Shown piece after piece: positions 1-11,542 of a stretch of DNA of 64,000 nucleotides (position 1 is the first letter of the stretch; each line of letters starts with the position of its first letter). Position numbers and translations under genes: made by a program. Under the pieces are notes generated by a model that was not told the origin of the DNA, did no database searches, and saw only the letters and a program-made list of their open reading frames with translations. The stretch covers positions 1 through 64,000 of the forward strand of contig NZ_BAWN01000028.1 of assembly GCF_000696225.1 (NCBI RefSeq), given 5' to 3'. This DNA is from Serpentinimonas barnesii. Lineage in GTDB: Bacteria > Pseudomonadota > Gammaproteobacteria > Burkholderiales > Burkholderiaceae_C.

Positions 1-133
1 GCCCCCGCCGCTGCAGCCGACGGCCACCCGAGGGCATGGCAGGGCCGCGTCCTATCAAGGGGCGGAGCGGCGTTTGACGGCCCGAACGCGCTGAATTTGC
101 TCGACCTTGAATTGAAATATTTAATGGATTTTT

Positions 134-2086
134 ATGATGAACAGCGATAAATTCGATTCACAACCTTCAAGCCGGGGCCTGATGGGAACTGTCCGCAGGC
201 GCCTGAATGGCGCCTTTGCCGGTATTTTGCTGATTTTCGCGGTGGTGTTGGCGGCCACGGTCTGGAAGGCAGAGCTGGTGCGTGACTTGAGCCAGCAAAT
301 GCGGGTCAAAGCCAGCAAGCTGGAGCTGGCCAGTGAATGGCTGGCCCACATACGCCAAAATTCAGCACGCTCGCTGGCGGTGGCGGTGTCGCCGGGCACC
401 GAGGTGCTCGAGTTTTTTCGCGCTGCCATGGCCCAAACCTCGCGCGACACCACCGCCACCCAAACGGAATTCTTGGCACTGGCTGAGGGAGACGCCGACT
501 CGCTGCAGCGCGCCGGCGTGGTGGGCGAAGTGCGCACGCAGTGGCTGGCTGCCCGCGATGCCGTCAACCAGCTCAAGGCCGCCGGCGACGATGCCGCCGC
601 ACGGGCGCTGATCGAGAGCCAGTTTTTGCCCGTCACCAACCGCTACGTGGAGGTCACGCAGGCGCTGGTCGATGGTGAGTTGGCGTCGATGGCGGCGTTG
701 CAGGCGCAGATTCAGGCCGAATTCCGAGCCCTGTACCTGTTGGTTGGGGTGCTTTTTGTGGCGGCTCTGCTCATTTCTGTGCTGTTGGCGTGGCGCATCG
801 GGCGCTCGATCGGCGCCCCGATTCAACAAGCGGTGGAGTTGGCGCAAGCGGTGGCCCAAGGGGATTTGACGCGCAGCGTAACCAGCAACCGCACCGATGA
901 GCTGGGCGATTTGTTGCGGGCATTGGCAGCCATGAAGGTGTCTTTGCTCGACATCGTTGGCAAAGTGCGCCAGGCCAACGACAGCATTGGAACCGCATCC
1001 GAAGAAATCGCCAACGGCAACCAAGACTTGAGCCGGCGCACCGAGCAAGCCGCCAGCAACCTCGAAGAAACCGCCTCCAGCATGGAGCAGCTCACGGCCA
1101 CGGTCAAGCAGACAGCGGATTCGGCGCGCCAAGCCAACCAGTTGGCCGCCAGCGCGGCGCAAGTGGCACAAAAAGGCGGCGCCGTGGTGGGGCAGGTGGT
1201 GCACACCATGAACGACATCAGCAGCAGCAGCCAGCGCATCAGCGACATCATCAGCGTGATCGACGGCATTGCCTTTCAGACCAATATCTTGGCGCTCAAT
1301 GCGGCGGTGGAAGCGGCGCGCGCCGGTGAGCAAGGGCGCGGCTTTGCGGTGGTGGCCACCGAAGTGCGCAGCCTGGCCGGGCGCAGCGCGCAAGCGGCCA
1401 AAGAGATCAAAGACCTGATCGGGGCCAGCGTAGAAAAGGTGCAAAACGGCAGCCGCTTGGTGCAAGAGGCCGGCGCCACCATGGACGAGATCGTGGGCAG
1501 CGTGCAGCGCGTGAGCGACATCATCGGCGAAATCACGGCCGCCGCCGCCGAGCAAAGCGATGGCATTGGGCAGGTCAACGTGGCGGTGAACCAGCTTGAC
1601 CAAATGACGCAGCAAAACGCGGCGCTGGTCGAGCAAAGCGCAGCAGCCTCCGAGAGCCTGCGCGAGCAGGCGGCGCGGCTGGCCGAGGCCATCGGCACCT
1701 TCCGCACCGGTGCGCAAAGCAATCCAGCGGTGCCGGCAGGCGCCCTTGCGCCACGCACACGTCCACCCGCTGCGGCTGCAGTGGCCAAAGGTGCGACCCC
1801 AGCCCGTTCCAGCCCCTATGCCCCTGCCGCCGCACGCCGCTCAGACGGTTTCAGGCCCGCCGCAAGCGCTCCGCTGCCCAAGCCACAGGCACACCCGAGC
1901 GCTTCAGCCAAGGCCCTGCCCGCTGCAGCGTCGGCGGCCGCCAAGGCCCAACCAGCACCCCGCACCGCACCGCCATCCCAAGCGGCCCCGATGGCATCGG
2001 CAACCAAGGCCCTGCCCAACCGCAGCAGCGCCAAAGCCAGCGCCAAGCCAGCCGACAACGCCGAGGGCGAGTGGGAGAGTTTTTGA
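134..2086 (+). CDS. methyl-accepting chemotaxis protein
   Basis: Inner-membrane chemoreceptor that passes periplasmic ligand signals to CheA/CheW. Membrane segments lie near residues 27-46 and 198-220 and flank a periplasmic sensor that looks like a four-helix bundle. A HAMP domain and a long cytoplasmic signalling coiled coil follow. The tip sequence [20 protein letters not shown] is the Tsr/Tar-class hairpin. After the signalling domain comes a flexible Ala/Pro-rich tail of about 100 residues ending in EWESF, which matches the CheR/CheB tethering pentapeptide of enteric receptors (NWETF). ATG codons at 134 and 137 are both possible starts. The 133 bases before it hold no gene or clear promoter I can support. 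The ligand is unknown. Confidence 0.95.
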   Translation: MMNSDKFDSQPSSRGLMGTVRRRLNGAFAGILLIFAVVLAATVWKAELVRDLSQQMRVKASKLELASEWLAHIRQNSARSLAVAVSPGTEVLEFFRAAMAQTSRDTTATQTEFLALAEGDADSLQRAGVVGEVRTQWLAARDAVNQLKAAGDDAAARALIESQFLPVTNRYVEVTQALVDGELASMAALQAQIQAEFRALYLLVGVLFVAALLISVLLAWRIGRSIGAPIQQAVELAQAVAQGDLTRSVTSNRTDELGDLLRALAAMKVSLLDIVGKVRQANDSIGTASEEIANGNQDLSRRTEQAASNLEETASSMEQLTATVKQTADSARQANQLAASAAQVAQKGGAVVGQVVHTMNDISSSSQRISDIISVIDGIAFQTNILALNAAVEAARAGEQGRGFAVVATEVRSLAGRSAQAAKEIKDLIGASVEKVQNGSRLVQEAGATMDEIVGSVQRVSDIIGEITAAAAEQSDGIGQVNVAVNQLDQMTQQNAALVEQSAAASESLREQAARLAEAIGTFRTGAQSNPAVPAGALAPRTRPPAAAAVAKGATPARSSPYAPAAARRSDGFRPAASAPLPKPQAHPSASAKALPAAASAAAKAQPAPRTAPPSQAAPMASATKALPNRSSAKASAKPADNAEGEWESF

Positions 2087-2111
2087 AACCCGGTTCGGTT
2101 AAAGTCGGGCC

Positions 2112-3407
2112 ATGGTTCCACATCTCGTCACGGCCCTGACTGGCCCCATCAATGAACTCGAGCAGCGCGTGCTCGAATCCACCCCCGTCATCGAGCGCTG
2201 GTTTCGGCTCGAATGGATGGAGCACACGCCGCCGTTTTACAGCTCGGTCGATATTCGCAACGCGGGCTTTAAGCTGGCCCCGGTGGACACCAACCTGTTC
2301 CCCGGCGGCTGGAACAACCTCACGCCCGAAATGCTGCCGCTGGCGGTGCAGGCGGCCATGGCGGCGATCGAAAAAATCTGCCCCGAAGCCAAAAACCTGC
2401 TGCTGGTGCCCGAGAACCACACGCGCAACATGTTCTACCTGATGAACGTGGCGCAGCTGCAGAAAATCTTTTACCAAGCCGGCCTGAATGTGCGGCTGGG
2501 TTCGCTAAACCCCGAGCTCAAGTCGCCGGTAACCATCGACTTGCCCAACGGCGAGCAGGTGCGCATCGAGCCGCTGCTGCGGCAGGGGCGGCGCGTCGGG
2601 CTCAAGCACTTCGACCCCTGCACGGTGCTGCTCAACAACGACCTAAGCGCCGGCGTCCCCGGCATTTTGGAAGATTTGCACGAGCAGTACCTGCTGCCGC
2701 CGCTGCACGCGGGCTGGCACGTGCGCAAGAAAAGCCAGCACTTTGCCGCCTACGAAGGGGTGGCCAAGCGCTTTGGCAAGCTGCTGGGCATGGACCCGTG
2801 GCTCATCAACCCGCTCTTCAACCACTGCGGTCAGGTCAACTTCGCCGAAGGCACCGGGATGGAGTGCTTGCAGACCAATGTGGATGCGCTGCTGGGAAAG
2901 ATCAAAAAGAAGTTCAAAGAGTACGGCATCCGCGAAAAGCCCTTCGTGATCGTCAAGGCCGACAACGGCACCTACGGCATGGGCGTGATGACGGTGCGCG
3001 ACGCCTCCGACCTCAACGAGCTCAACCGCAAGACCAAGAACAAGATGGCCGTCATCAAAGACGGGCAGCCGGTCTCGGACGTGATCATCCAGGAAGGGGT
3101 GCTGACGCACGAGCGCATCAACGATGCCGTGGCCGAGCCGGTGGTCTATATGATGGATCGCTACGTGGTGGGCGGTTTTTACCGCGTGCACGCCGATCGC
3201 GGCGTGGATGAAAACCTCAACGCCCCCGGCTCCAGCTTTGCCCCGCTGGCCTTCGAGAAAGGGGCGCAGCAGCCACAACCGGGCCACAAGCCGGGGGCCA
3301 GCGTGCCCAATCGCTTCTACCTCTACGGCGTGATCGCCCGGCTGGCAATGCTGGCGGCCAGCTACGAGCTCGAAGCCACCGACCCGCTGGCCGAGGAGTT
3401 TGTGTGA
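2112..3407 (+). CDS. gshA: glutamate--cysteine ligase, proteobacterial type
   Basis: Catalyses the first, ATP-dependent step of glutathione synthesis, joining glutamate and cysteine. The 431-residue protein resembles the GshA class seen in Acidithiobacillus and Burkholderiales (for example EWMEHTPPFYSSVDIRNAGF near the N-terminus), which is unrelated in sequence to E. coli GshA. Conserved blocks such as VKADNGTYGMGV near residue 280 fit an ATP-grasp-like fold. The stop overlaps the GTG start of gshB by 4 bases, so the two steps of the pathway are translationally coupled. Confidence 0.93.
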   Translation: MVPHLVTALTGPINELEQRVLESTPVIERWFRLEWMEHTPPFYSSVDIRNAGFKLAPVDTNLFPGGWNNLTPEMLPLAVQAAMAAIEKICPEAKNLLLVPENHTRNMFYLMNVAQLQKIFYQAGLNVRLGSLNPELKSPVTIDLPNGEQVRIEPLLRQGRRVGLKHFDPCTVLLNNDLSAGVPGILEDLHEQYLLPPLHAGWHVRKKSQHFAAYEGVAKRFGKLLGMDPWLINPLFNHCGQVNFAEGTGMECLQTNVDALLGKIKKKFKEYGIREKPFVIVKADNGTYGMGVMTVRDASDLNELNRKTKNKMAVIKDGQPVSDVIIQEGVLTHERINDAVAEPVVYMMDRYVVGGFYRVHADRGVDENLNAPGSSFAPLAFEKGAQQPQPGHKPGASVPNRFYLYGVIARLAMLAASYELEATDPLAEEFV

Positions 3408-4363
3408 GCGCCCCAGCGCAGCGGCTGCTGTTCGTGGCCGATCCGCTGCCGGGCTTCAAAATCCACAAAGACAGCACCTTTGCCATGCTGCGCGAATGCC
3501 AGCGCCGTGGCCATGCGCTGGCGGTGTGCACCGCGGCCGACCTGCACTGGCGCAGCGGCGCCCCTGTCACGGCGCGGGTGCAGTTTATCGAGCTCACCGG
3601 CCACCCCAGCGACTGGTACCGCGTGTGCGCCAGCGCCGACACGGCGCTGCGCGACTTCGACGCCGTGCTGATGCGCACCGACCCGCCCTTTGATGCCGAA
3701 TACTTCTACGCCACGCACCTGCTGCAGCAGGCCGAGCGCGAGGGCGCGCGGGTCTTCAACCGGCCACAGGCGCTGCGCGAGCACCCGGAAAAGCTGGCGC
3801 TGCTGGAGTTTGCCGAGTTCGCCCCGCCCACCTTGGTCACGCGCTCTGCCGCCGCCATCCGCGCCTTTCACGCCGAGCAGCAAGACATCATCCTCAAACC
3901 GCTCGACGGCATGGGCGGGATGGGGATTTTTCGCGTCGGCCCCGATGGCCTGAACCTGGGCTCAATCATCGAGACGCTGAACCGCCACGGCCAGAGCAGC
4001 GTGATGGTGCAGCGCTTTCTACCCGAAATCGCGCAGGGCGACAAGCGCGTGCTGCTGATCGGCGGCGCGGCGGTGCCCTTTTGCTTGGCGCGCATCCCGC
4101 AGGGCGGCGAGGTGCGTGGCAACCTGGCCGCCGGCGGCAAAGGGGTGGCGCAGCCCTTGAGTGAGCGCGATTGGGCCATCGCCCGCGCCATCGGCCCCAA
4201 GCTGGCTGCGCGCGGCTTGTTGCTGGTGGGCTTAGACGTGATCGGCGACTGCGTGACCGAAATCAACGTCACCAGCCCGACCTGCTTTCAGGAAATCACC
4301 GACCAAACCGGCTGCAACGTGGCGGCGCTGTTTGTGGATGCGCTGGAGCGTGTGCTGGGCTGA
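3404..4363 (+). CDS. gshB: glutathione synthase
   Basis: ATP-grasp enzyme that adds glycine to gamma-glutamylcysteine to give glutathione in the cytoplasm. Its 319 residues match the usual length. Visible family blocks are FVADPLPGFKIHKDSTFAML at the N-terminus, LMRTDPPFDAEYFYATHLL near residue 87, KPLDGMGGMGIFRV (ATP-binding loop) near residue 164, and the C-terminal EINVTSPTCFQEI, which carries metal- and substrate-binding residues. The start is the GTG inside the gshA stop region (GTGA overlap). Confidence 0.96.
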   Translation: MSAPAQRLLFVADPLPGFKIHKDSTFAMLRECQRRGHALAVCTAADLHWRSGAPVTARVQFIELTGHPSDWYRVCASADTALRDFDAVLMRTDPPFDAEYFYATHLLQQAEREGARVFNRPQALREHPEKLALLEFAEFAPPTLVTRSAAAIRAFHAEQQDIILKPLDGMGGMGIFRVGPDGLNLGSIIETLNRHGQSSVMVQRFLPEIAQGDKRVLLIGGAAVPFCLARIPQGGEVRGNLAAGGKGVAQPLSERDWAIARAIGPKLAARGLLLVGLDVIGDCVTEINVTSPTCFQEITDQTGCNVAALFVDALERVLG

Positions 4364-4366
4364 GGT

Positions 4367-4741
4367 TCAAGCGGGCTGGTGAGCTACACCAAAGCGCTGC
4401 GCCAATTGCTGCAGGCGTCTGTCCAATGTCCACAACTCGGTGCCTGGCCGCAGCAAAGTAGCGGCCAGCAGGGACATGTCAACCAGCCCGCATCCCTGCC
4501 CGTGCAAGCGTTCGCGCTCGATGAGCTCCAACAGGTCGCTCCAGCTTGCGTCTGGACACGACTGCAGCAGGGCCAGGTTGCGCAGGGTGTGCTGGCGTGG
4601 CGTTGGCGGAGTGCCGCAAGCGATTTCGAGTATGACCATCGGGTGGGTGAGCACGCGGTCTTGGTGCAGCAGATTCACCAGTGCCGCGTTGTGGTTGCGG
4701 AAATGATCGACCCACACCGAGGTGTCGATGAGCACGCTCAT
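4367..4741 (-). CDS. vapC: VapC-type PIN-domain ribonuclease toxin
   Basis: Probable endoribonuclease toxin of a type II toxin-antitoxin pair. The 124-residue protein has the PIN-domain acidic set: MSVLIDTSVWVDHF at the N-terminus (Asp6), ILEIACG near residue 38, GLVDMSLLAA near residue 87 and ELWTLDRRL near residue 101. VapC enzymes cut tRNA or rRNA when free of antitoxin; the target here cannot be told. Its ATG overlaps the stop of the upstream antitoxin (ATGA). It runs tail to tail with gshB, with 3 bases between the stops. Confidence 0.88.
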   Translation of the reverse strand: MSVLIDTSVWVDHFRNHNAALVNLLHQDRVLTHPMVILEIACGTPPTPRQHTLRNLALLQSCPDASWSDLLELIERERLHGQGCGLVDMSLLAATLLRPGTELWTLDRRLQQLAQRFGVAHQPA

Positions 4742-4944
4742 TGCGCGAGGGGTTCATCGCGGCGGCGCGGTGTCTCCACAGCCTGCGGCATGGTCGCGCC
4801 CAAAGCGGCCAAGCGCTTGGCCGCTTGCACACGCACAAAGGTTTTGATGGCTTCGCGGAAAAGCTCGGATTGGTCCATGTCGGAGTCGGCTGCTTCCATG
4901 GCCTGCTCGTACAAGGCATCATCTATGGTCACGGTGGCGCGCAT
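4738..4944 (-). CDS. vapB: VapB-type antitoxin
   Basis: Small 68-residue protein. It opens with MRATVTIDDALYEQAMEAA, typical of ribbon-helix-helix VapB antitoxins, which bind both operator DNA and the PIN toxin. The ATG at 4944 is chosen because a good ribosome-binding site (TTAGGAG) lies 8-9 bases upstream; longer in-frame starts have no such site and no family similarity. It is translationally coupled to vapC. The tail QAVETPRRRDEPLAQ is probably the disordered toxin-neutralising part. Such pairs normally repress their own promoter, but I could not identify an operator with confidence. Confidence 0.85.
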   Translation of the reverse strand: MRATVTIDDALYEQAMEAADSDMDQSELFREAIKTFVRVQAAKRLAALGATMPQAVETPRRRDEPLAQ

Positions 4945-5003
4945 GTGGAATTCTCCTAAAACCTCGAAATTGTGCCTCAAGCCGCTTATAAACCAAACCC
5001 AGA

Positions 5004-5768
5004 TCAATCCAGCGGCAAGCCGCCGACAAACACCTTGAGCTCGCCCGCAGCAAAGGGGGTCCAGCGCTCGTCGCGCGTCAGCGGTGTGGTGACGACGACG
5101 GCGGCGCGGTCACCGGGCTGGTTGACTTCGGCGAAATTCACGGTCCAGTCCTCGTCCATCAGGGTGGCGTGCGAAAAGGGGTGCTGGCGCACCAGGTAGT
5201 GCAACTGGGTGCTGCAGTGCGCCCACAGCGCCTCGCCGTTGGAGAGCAAAAAGTTGAAGCTGCCGTGGGCGCGCACCTGGGGCAGCAGCTCGCGCAGCGT
5301 GAGCGTGAGCTCGGCCACGCTGGGCAGGCTGGCGTGCGATTTGGCCAGCTCTTGCAGCAGCCAGCAAAAGGCGCGCTCGCTGTCGGTGTCGCCCACCGGA
5401 TGAAAGTGGCTGTGCAGGTGTGGGTGGTAATTTTTAAGGTCGCCGTTGTGCGCAAAAACCCAGTGCCGGCCCCACAGCACACGGCAAAAGGGGTGCGTGT
5501 TTTCCAGCCGCACCGCGCCCTCGGTGGCTTTGCGCACGTGGGCGATGATGTGGGTGCTCTTGAGCGGGTAGTGGCGCAAAAAATTGGCCATGGGCGATTG
5601 CGCCGCGCTTTCGCAATCGACAAACAGGCGCAGCCCCTTGCCCTCGAAAAAGGCAATGCCCCAGCCGTCGCCGTGGTGGTCGGTGGCGCCGCCACGGCGC
5701 TGCAAGCCGCTGAAGCTGAATTGGGCGTCGGTCGGGGTGGCGCAGTTGAGTCCGAGCAGTTGACACAT
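5004..5768 (-). CDS. class II glutamine amidotransferase (YafJ-like)
   Basis: N-terminal nucleophile amidotransferase domain. The start at 5768 gives [12 protein letters not shown], placing the catalytic cysteine at position 2 once Met is removed, as the family requires. A longer frame exists but would bury that residue. Later blocks [19 protein letters not shown] and HNGDLKNY match the glutamine-binding and catalytic pockets of YafJ/GAT-II proteins. The 254-residue length is usual. No synthase domain is attached, so the acceptor substrate is unknown. It is divergent from pyrF with only 40 bases between starts. Confidence 0.88.
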   Translation of the reverse strand: MCQLLGLNCATPTDAQFSFSGLQRRGGATDHHGDGWGIAFFEGKGLRLFVDCESAAQSPMANFLRHYPLKSTHIIAHVRKATEGAVRLENTHPFCRVLWGRHWVFAHNGDLKNYHPHLHSHFHPVGDTDSERAFCWLLQELAKSHASLPSVAELTLTLRELLPQVRAHGSFNFLLSNGEALWAHCSTQLHYLVRQHPFSHATLMDEDWTVNFAEVNQPGDRAAVVVTTPLTRDERWTPFAAGELKVFVGGLPLD

Positions 5769-5808
5769 GGGCGATAGCGTAGCAGATGCCCGGCCTACAA
5801 TCGGGGCC

Positions 5809-6663
5809 ATGAACTTCGTCGAGATGCTGCATGCGGCCGAGCGCCGCCACCAGTCGCTGCTGTGCGTGGGCCTGGACCCAGACCCGGCGCGCTTCCCGCA
5901 CCCTTGGCGCAACGACCCGGCGCGCATTTACGAATTTTGCGCCGCCATCGTCGATGCCACGGCCGATTTGGCGCTCGCCTTCAAGCCGCAGATCGCCTAC
6001 TTTGCCGCGCACCGCGCCGAAGACCAGCTCGAACGCCTGCTGGCGCACATCCGCGTGGCGGCCCCGCACGTGCCCATCATTCTGGATGCCAAGCGCGGCG
6101 ACATCGGCAGCACCGCCGAGCAGTACGCGCGCGAAGCCTTCGAGCGCTACGGCGCCGATGCGGTCACGCTCTCGCCCTTTATGGGTTTCGACTCCATCCA
6201 GCCCTATTTGCAATACCCCGGCAAGGGCGTCTTTTTGCTCTGCCGCACCAGCAACCCCGGCGGCGACGAGCTGCAAAACCAGCGCCTGGCCAGCGTGCCG
6301 GGGCAGCCGCTGCTGTACGAGCACATCGCCCGGCTGGCGCAGGGGCCGTGGAATGTCAGCGGCCAGCTCGGGCTGGTGGTGGGCGCCACCTACCCGGAGG
6401 AAATCGAGCGCGTGCGCGCCCTGGCCCCCACCCTGCCGCTGCTCATACCCGGTGTGGGCGCGCAGGGTGGCGACGCAAACGCGACCGTGTACGCGGGCTG
6501 GCGCGGCAGCGCGGAGCGTACCGAGGCGCTGATTGCGGTCAATTCCTCGCGCGCCATTTTGTACGCCAGCGCCGGCCCAGACTTTGCCCAAGCGGCGCGG
6601 CGCGAAGCCGAACGCACGCGCGCGCTGTTGCAGGCGGCGCGGCCGCTGGGCGCGCTTGCTTGA
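5809..6663 (+). CDS. pyrF: orotidine 5'-phosphate decarboxylase (subfamily 2)
   Basis: Converts OMP to UMP, the last step of de novo pyrimidine synthesis. The 284-residue protein belongs to the longer PyrF subfamily found in Burkholderiales and actinobacteria. It shows [13 protein letters not shown] (substrate-phosphate region), the [12 protein letters not shown] strand, the catalytic [13 protein letters not shown] with the Asp-Lys-Asp tetrad near residue 95, and [11 protein letters not shown] at the phosphate-binding end. The start at MNFVEML removes an upstream in-frame extension that runs into the divergent amidotransferase promoter. Confidence 0.95.
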   Translation: MNFVEMLHAAERRHQSLLCVGLDPDPARFPHPWRNDPARIYEFCAAIVDATADLALAFKPQIAYFAAHRAEDQLERLLAHIRVAAPHVPIILDAKRGDIGSTAEQYAREAFERYGADAVTLSPFMGFDSIQPYLQYPGKGVFLLCRTSNPGGDELQNQRLASVPGQPLLYEHIARLAQGPWNVSGQLGLVVGATYPEEIERVRALAPTLPLLIPGVGAQGGDANATVYAGWRGSAERTEALIAVNSSRAILYASAGPDFAQAARREAERTRALLQAARPLGALA

Positions 6664-6671
6664 GGCCGGAG

Positions 6672-6701
6672 CTGGCCCAAACCGCCCGGGCTGGGTTTTT
6701 T
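6672..6701 (+). terminator. possible pyrF terminator
   Basis: A seven-pair stem (CTGGCCC with GGGCTGG, two G-T wobbles) and a nine-base loop are followed by G and six Ts just past the pyrF stop. It lies between the converging pyrF and FHA genes. The stem is imperfect, so this is a moderate call. Confidence 0.4.
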
Positions 6702-7347
6702 AGTCCAGCAAAAACTGCAGTTCGATGCCCGCAACCACGATCTGGTCCAAGTGTGCCAGCGCCACCGGGGCTTCGGTCACAGGCGCACCATTGAGCAGCA
6801 CCGCCGACCCTTCCACCCAAGCCAAGGTGTGGCCGCTGCTGCTGCGCGCGATGGCCGCCACGGCCACCCCCGGTTTGCCCACGGTGGTGTGGGGTTTTAG
6901 CAGGGTCATTTCTTTGCCGGCGGCGGCGGTGCCCAGCAGCCGCAGCCGTGCCGGGGGGCTGGGCGGAGAGGCCGTGGGCACCTCATCGGAGGCGCGAGCG
7001 GCGCTCGGCGGTGAAGGGTGGAACGCGGCAGCAGCCGACTGGACGGGCTGCACCACCAGCTCGCCTTCGACTAGGCGGATTTGGCAGCGCCCGATTTCGA
7101 TCAGGTCGGCGGGCCCGATGCGCAGCGCGTCGACGGAGCGACCATTGACGTAGGTGCCGTTGGTGCTGTGCAGGTCGATCAGCTCCACGCCATCGGGGTG
7201 CAGCACAAACAGCGCATGCTCACCGCTGACGGCCAAATGGTCGACCACGATGTCGTTGTAGGGCCGCCGTCCCAAGGTGGTGCGCGGGCGCACCAGTCCG
7301 ATCACCTGCGCAGCCGCACCATCCAAGGTGATCGACAAGGAGGGCAT
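6700..7347 (-). CDS. double FHA-domain protein
   Basis: Cytoplasmic protein with two forkhead-associated domains. The first (about residues 20-90) is canonical, with TTLGRRPYNDIVV, SGEHALF and DLHSTNGTYVNG, the phosphothreonine-binding signature Gly-Arg/Ser-x-x-His/Asn-Gly. The second (about residues 140-215) is degenerate: it keeps TTVGKPG and the beta-sandwich spacing but lacks the Ser-x-x-His and Thr-Asn-Gly residues. A Pro/Ser-rich linker joins them. The start at MPSLSITLDG is preferred; an ATG 12 bases upstream is possible. No Ser/Thr kinase or phosphatase is nearby, so the partner is unknown. Confidence 0.85.
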   Translation of the reverse strand: MPSLSITLDGAAAQVIGLVRPRTTLGRRPYNDIVVDHLAVSGEHALFVLHPDGVELIDLHSTNGTYVNGRSVDALRIGPADLIEIGRCQIRLVEGELVVQPVQSAAAAFHPSPPSAARASDEVPTASPPSPPARLRLLGTAAAGKEMTLLKPHTTVGKPGVAVAAIARSSSGHTLAWVEGSAVLLNGAPVTEAPVALAHLDQIVVAGIELQFLLD

Positions 7348-7398
7348 GGCTGCAAGCAAGTGTCTGGATGACGTTGAGGCTGCGCGGGCCCCTCAGGC

Positions 7399-8292
<894 letters not shown>

Positions 8293-8310
8293 GGTGGTGT
8301 CCTGGTCTTC

Positions 8311-9486
<1,176 letters not shown>

Positions 9487-9674
9487 AAAAATCGCTCTCT
9501 AGAAGGGGTGCGACGCGCACACGGGCACACGAAACCTGCACTTTATCATGCTGGCCCCCACCTTAGCTGATGCGAAACTGACGGCGCACCCGCAAGCGGT
9601 CGGTGGCGTGCGGTTGGCGCGCTCTGCTTTGGCGCACAATCGGGGCTATCGATCAGGTTGGAAATTCAACGCCC

Positions 9675-10595
9675 ATGCCCAAGCTTTTTATCGACGGCGA
9701 GGCCGGTACCACCGGCTTACAAATCCGCCAGCGCCTGGCGCACTGGCCGGCCATTGAGCTGTTGGCCATTGCGCCCGAGCAGCGCAAAGACGCGCAGGCC
9801 AAGCGCGCCCTGATGGCGCAGGCCGACTTGGTGATTTTGTGCCTGCACGACGAGGCCGCGCGCGAGTCGGTGGCGCTGCTCGATGCGCTCAAGGCCGAGG
9901 GCCGAGTCGCCCCGCGGGTGATCGACGCCTCTACGGCGCACCGGGTGGCTCCGGGCTGGGTTTATGGCTTTGCCGAGCTCTGCCTAGGGCAGGCCGAAGC
10001 GATTCGGCGCGCCGAGCGCGTGAGCAACCCCGGCTGCTACGCCACCGGGGCCATTGCACTCATCCGGCCCTTGATCGATGCCGGGCTGATCCCGCCCGAC
10101 TTCCCGCTCTGCCTGCCCAGCGTGAGCGGCTACAGCGGCGGCGGGCGCACCATGATCGAAGCCTACGAGGCCGGCCAGGCGCCCGCCTTTGAGCTGTACG
10201 CGCTCGGGCTGGAGCACAAGCACCTGCCCGAAATCATGGCCTGCACCGGCCTGCAGCGGCGGCCGCTGTTTGTGCCCTCGGTGGGCAACTTTGCCCAAGG
10301 CATGCTGGTGCAACTGCCGCTGCACCTCGACGCGCTGCCGGGCCAGGTGCGCGCCGCCGACTTGGAGCAAGCGCTGCGCGCGCACTATGCCGGCAGCGCG
10401 GTGGTGACGGTGCAGGGCCCGAGCCCCGAGGGCAAGCTCGACGCCGTGGGGCTGGCCGGGCACGATGGCATGGAACTGCGCGTGTTTGGCAATGAAGCAC
10501 GGCGCCAGGCGCTGCTGGTGGCGCGGCTGGACAACCTGGGCAAAGGGGCCAGCGGTGCGGCGGTGCAGAATGTGCGATTGATGCTGGGCATTTAA
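9675..10595 (+). CDS. argC: N-acetyl-gamma-glutamyl-phosphate reductase (type 2)
   Basis: NADPH-dependent third step of arginine synthesis. The 306-residue protein is of the shorter type 2 ArgC class, with [13 protein letters not shown] as the degenerate nucleotide-binding start, SNPGCYATG near residue 118 carrying the nucleophilic cysteine, and [12 protein letters not shown]. The start at MPKLFIDG is chosen by homology; an open frame extends upstream without support. The stop codon TAA is part of the ribosome-binding site of the following cyclase gene. Confidence 0.93.
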   Translation: MPKLFIDGEAGTTGLQIRQRLAHWPAIELLAIAPEQRKDAQAKRALMAQADLVILCLHDEAARESVALLDALKAEGRVAPRVIDASTAHRVAPGWVYGFAELCLGQAEAIRRAERVSNPGCYATGAIALIRPLIDAGLIPPDFPLCLPSVSGYSGGGRTMIEAYEAGQAPAFELYALGLEHKHLPEIMACTGLQRRPLFVPSVGNFAQGMLVQLPLHLDALPGQVRAADLEQALRAHYAGSAVVTVQGPSPEGKLDAVGLAGHDGMELRVFGNEARRQALLVARLDNLGKGASGAAVQNVRLMLGI

Positions 10596-10607
10596 GGAGG
10601 CGTGGCC

Positions 10608-11525
10608 GTGCAGGCCCATAAACCAAACAACCATTCCGATACCGCGCCCGAAGAGCTGCTGGCTGGAATCGATCAGGGCATCGAGGCGCACCTAAGCTGG
10701 ACCCACCGGCTCATGCGCACCGCCTTGCTGCGCGAGTCGCCCGGCGACGACATGCTGCGCCCCAACGCCCACCACCTGTGCCAGCTCGGGCGCTGGCTCG
10801 ATGTGGCGCACCCGGCGCTGGCGCGCTTCGATTCCGCCACCACCCAAGCCATGCTGGCCACGCACCAAAAAATACACGACGCGGTGCGCGCCATGTGCCT
10901 GGCCCTGCTGCAGCACAAGGCGGCCACGGCGCAGTTGCTGGCCGATTACGAATCCAGCCAGCAGCAGATGGTGGCGCACCTGCACACCCTGCGCATGCAG
11001 GTGTCGCAGGCGGCGCACCGCATCGATGTGCTCACCGGCTTGCCGCTGCGCCACGGCCTGCAGCACAGCTTCGAGGCGCTGGCGCTGCAAGCGGCCCAGA
11101 GCGGCACCGAGCTGTGGCTGACGATCATCGACATCGACCGCTTCAAGAGCGTCAACGATGTGTATGGGCACCCAGTGGGCGATCTGGCGCTCAAGCACGT
11201 GGCGCAATTGCTCTCGGCCGGTCTGCGCGACCAAGATGTGCTGTTGCGCTTTGGTGGCGAGGAGTTTCTGGGCCTGTTTCTGCTGCCCAACGCCGAGGCC
11301 GCCACGCTGCTGGCGCAGCGCATGGTCGAGACCTTGCGCGACCAGCCCTTGCGCACGCGCCAGGGCCTGGTGCTGGGCCTGACCGCCACCCTGGGCTGGA
11401 CGGCGGTGCGCCCCGGCGAGGGGCTGGAGCAGGCGATCGAGCGCGCCGACCGGCTGATGCTGCACGGCAAGCAGCTGGGGCGCGACCGCTACGTGATCAC
11501 CAGCGACTCGCTGGCGCTGATTTAA
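10608..11525 (+). CDS. dgcZ: CZB-GGDEF diguanylate cyclase, DgcZ-like
   Basis: Makes cyclic-di-GMP from GTP. The N-terminal chemoreceptor zinc-binding (CZB) domain has the four expected Zn ligands: His28 (EAHLSW), Cys58 (HLCQLGRW), His86 and His90 (THQKIHDAV). A short helix leads to the GGDEF domain, with LTGLPLRHGL and active-site GGEEF at residues 216-220. This matches E. coli DgcZ (YdeH) in domain order, length and ligand spacing; there zinc inhibits the cyclase. The GTG at 10608 is preferred because AAGGAGG at 10594-10600 is then 7 bases away. The GTG at 10602 would leave 1 base. No RxxD inhibitory site is visible just before GGEEF. Confidence 0.9.
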   Translation: MQAHKPNNHSDTAPEELLAGIDQGIEAHLSWTHRLMRTALLRESPGDDMLRPNAHHLCQLGRWLDVAHPALARFDSATTQAMLATHQKIHDAVRAMCLALLQHKAATAQLLADYESSQQQMVAHLHTLRMQVSQAAHRIDVLTGLPLRHGLQHSFEALALQAAQSGTELWLTIIDIDRFKSVNDVYGHPVGDLALKHVAQLLSAGLRDQDVLLRFGGEEFLGLFLLPNAEAATLLAQRMVETLRDQPLRTRQGLVLGLTATLGWTAVRPGEGLEQAIERADRLMLHGKQLGRDRYVITSDSLALI

Positions 11526-11542
11526 GGCGCCGCACTAGCCCC

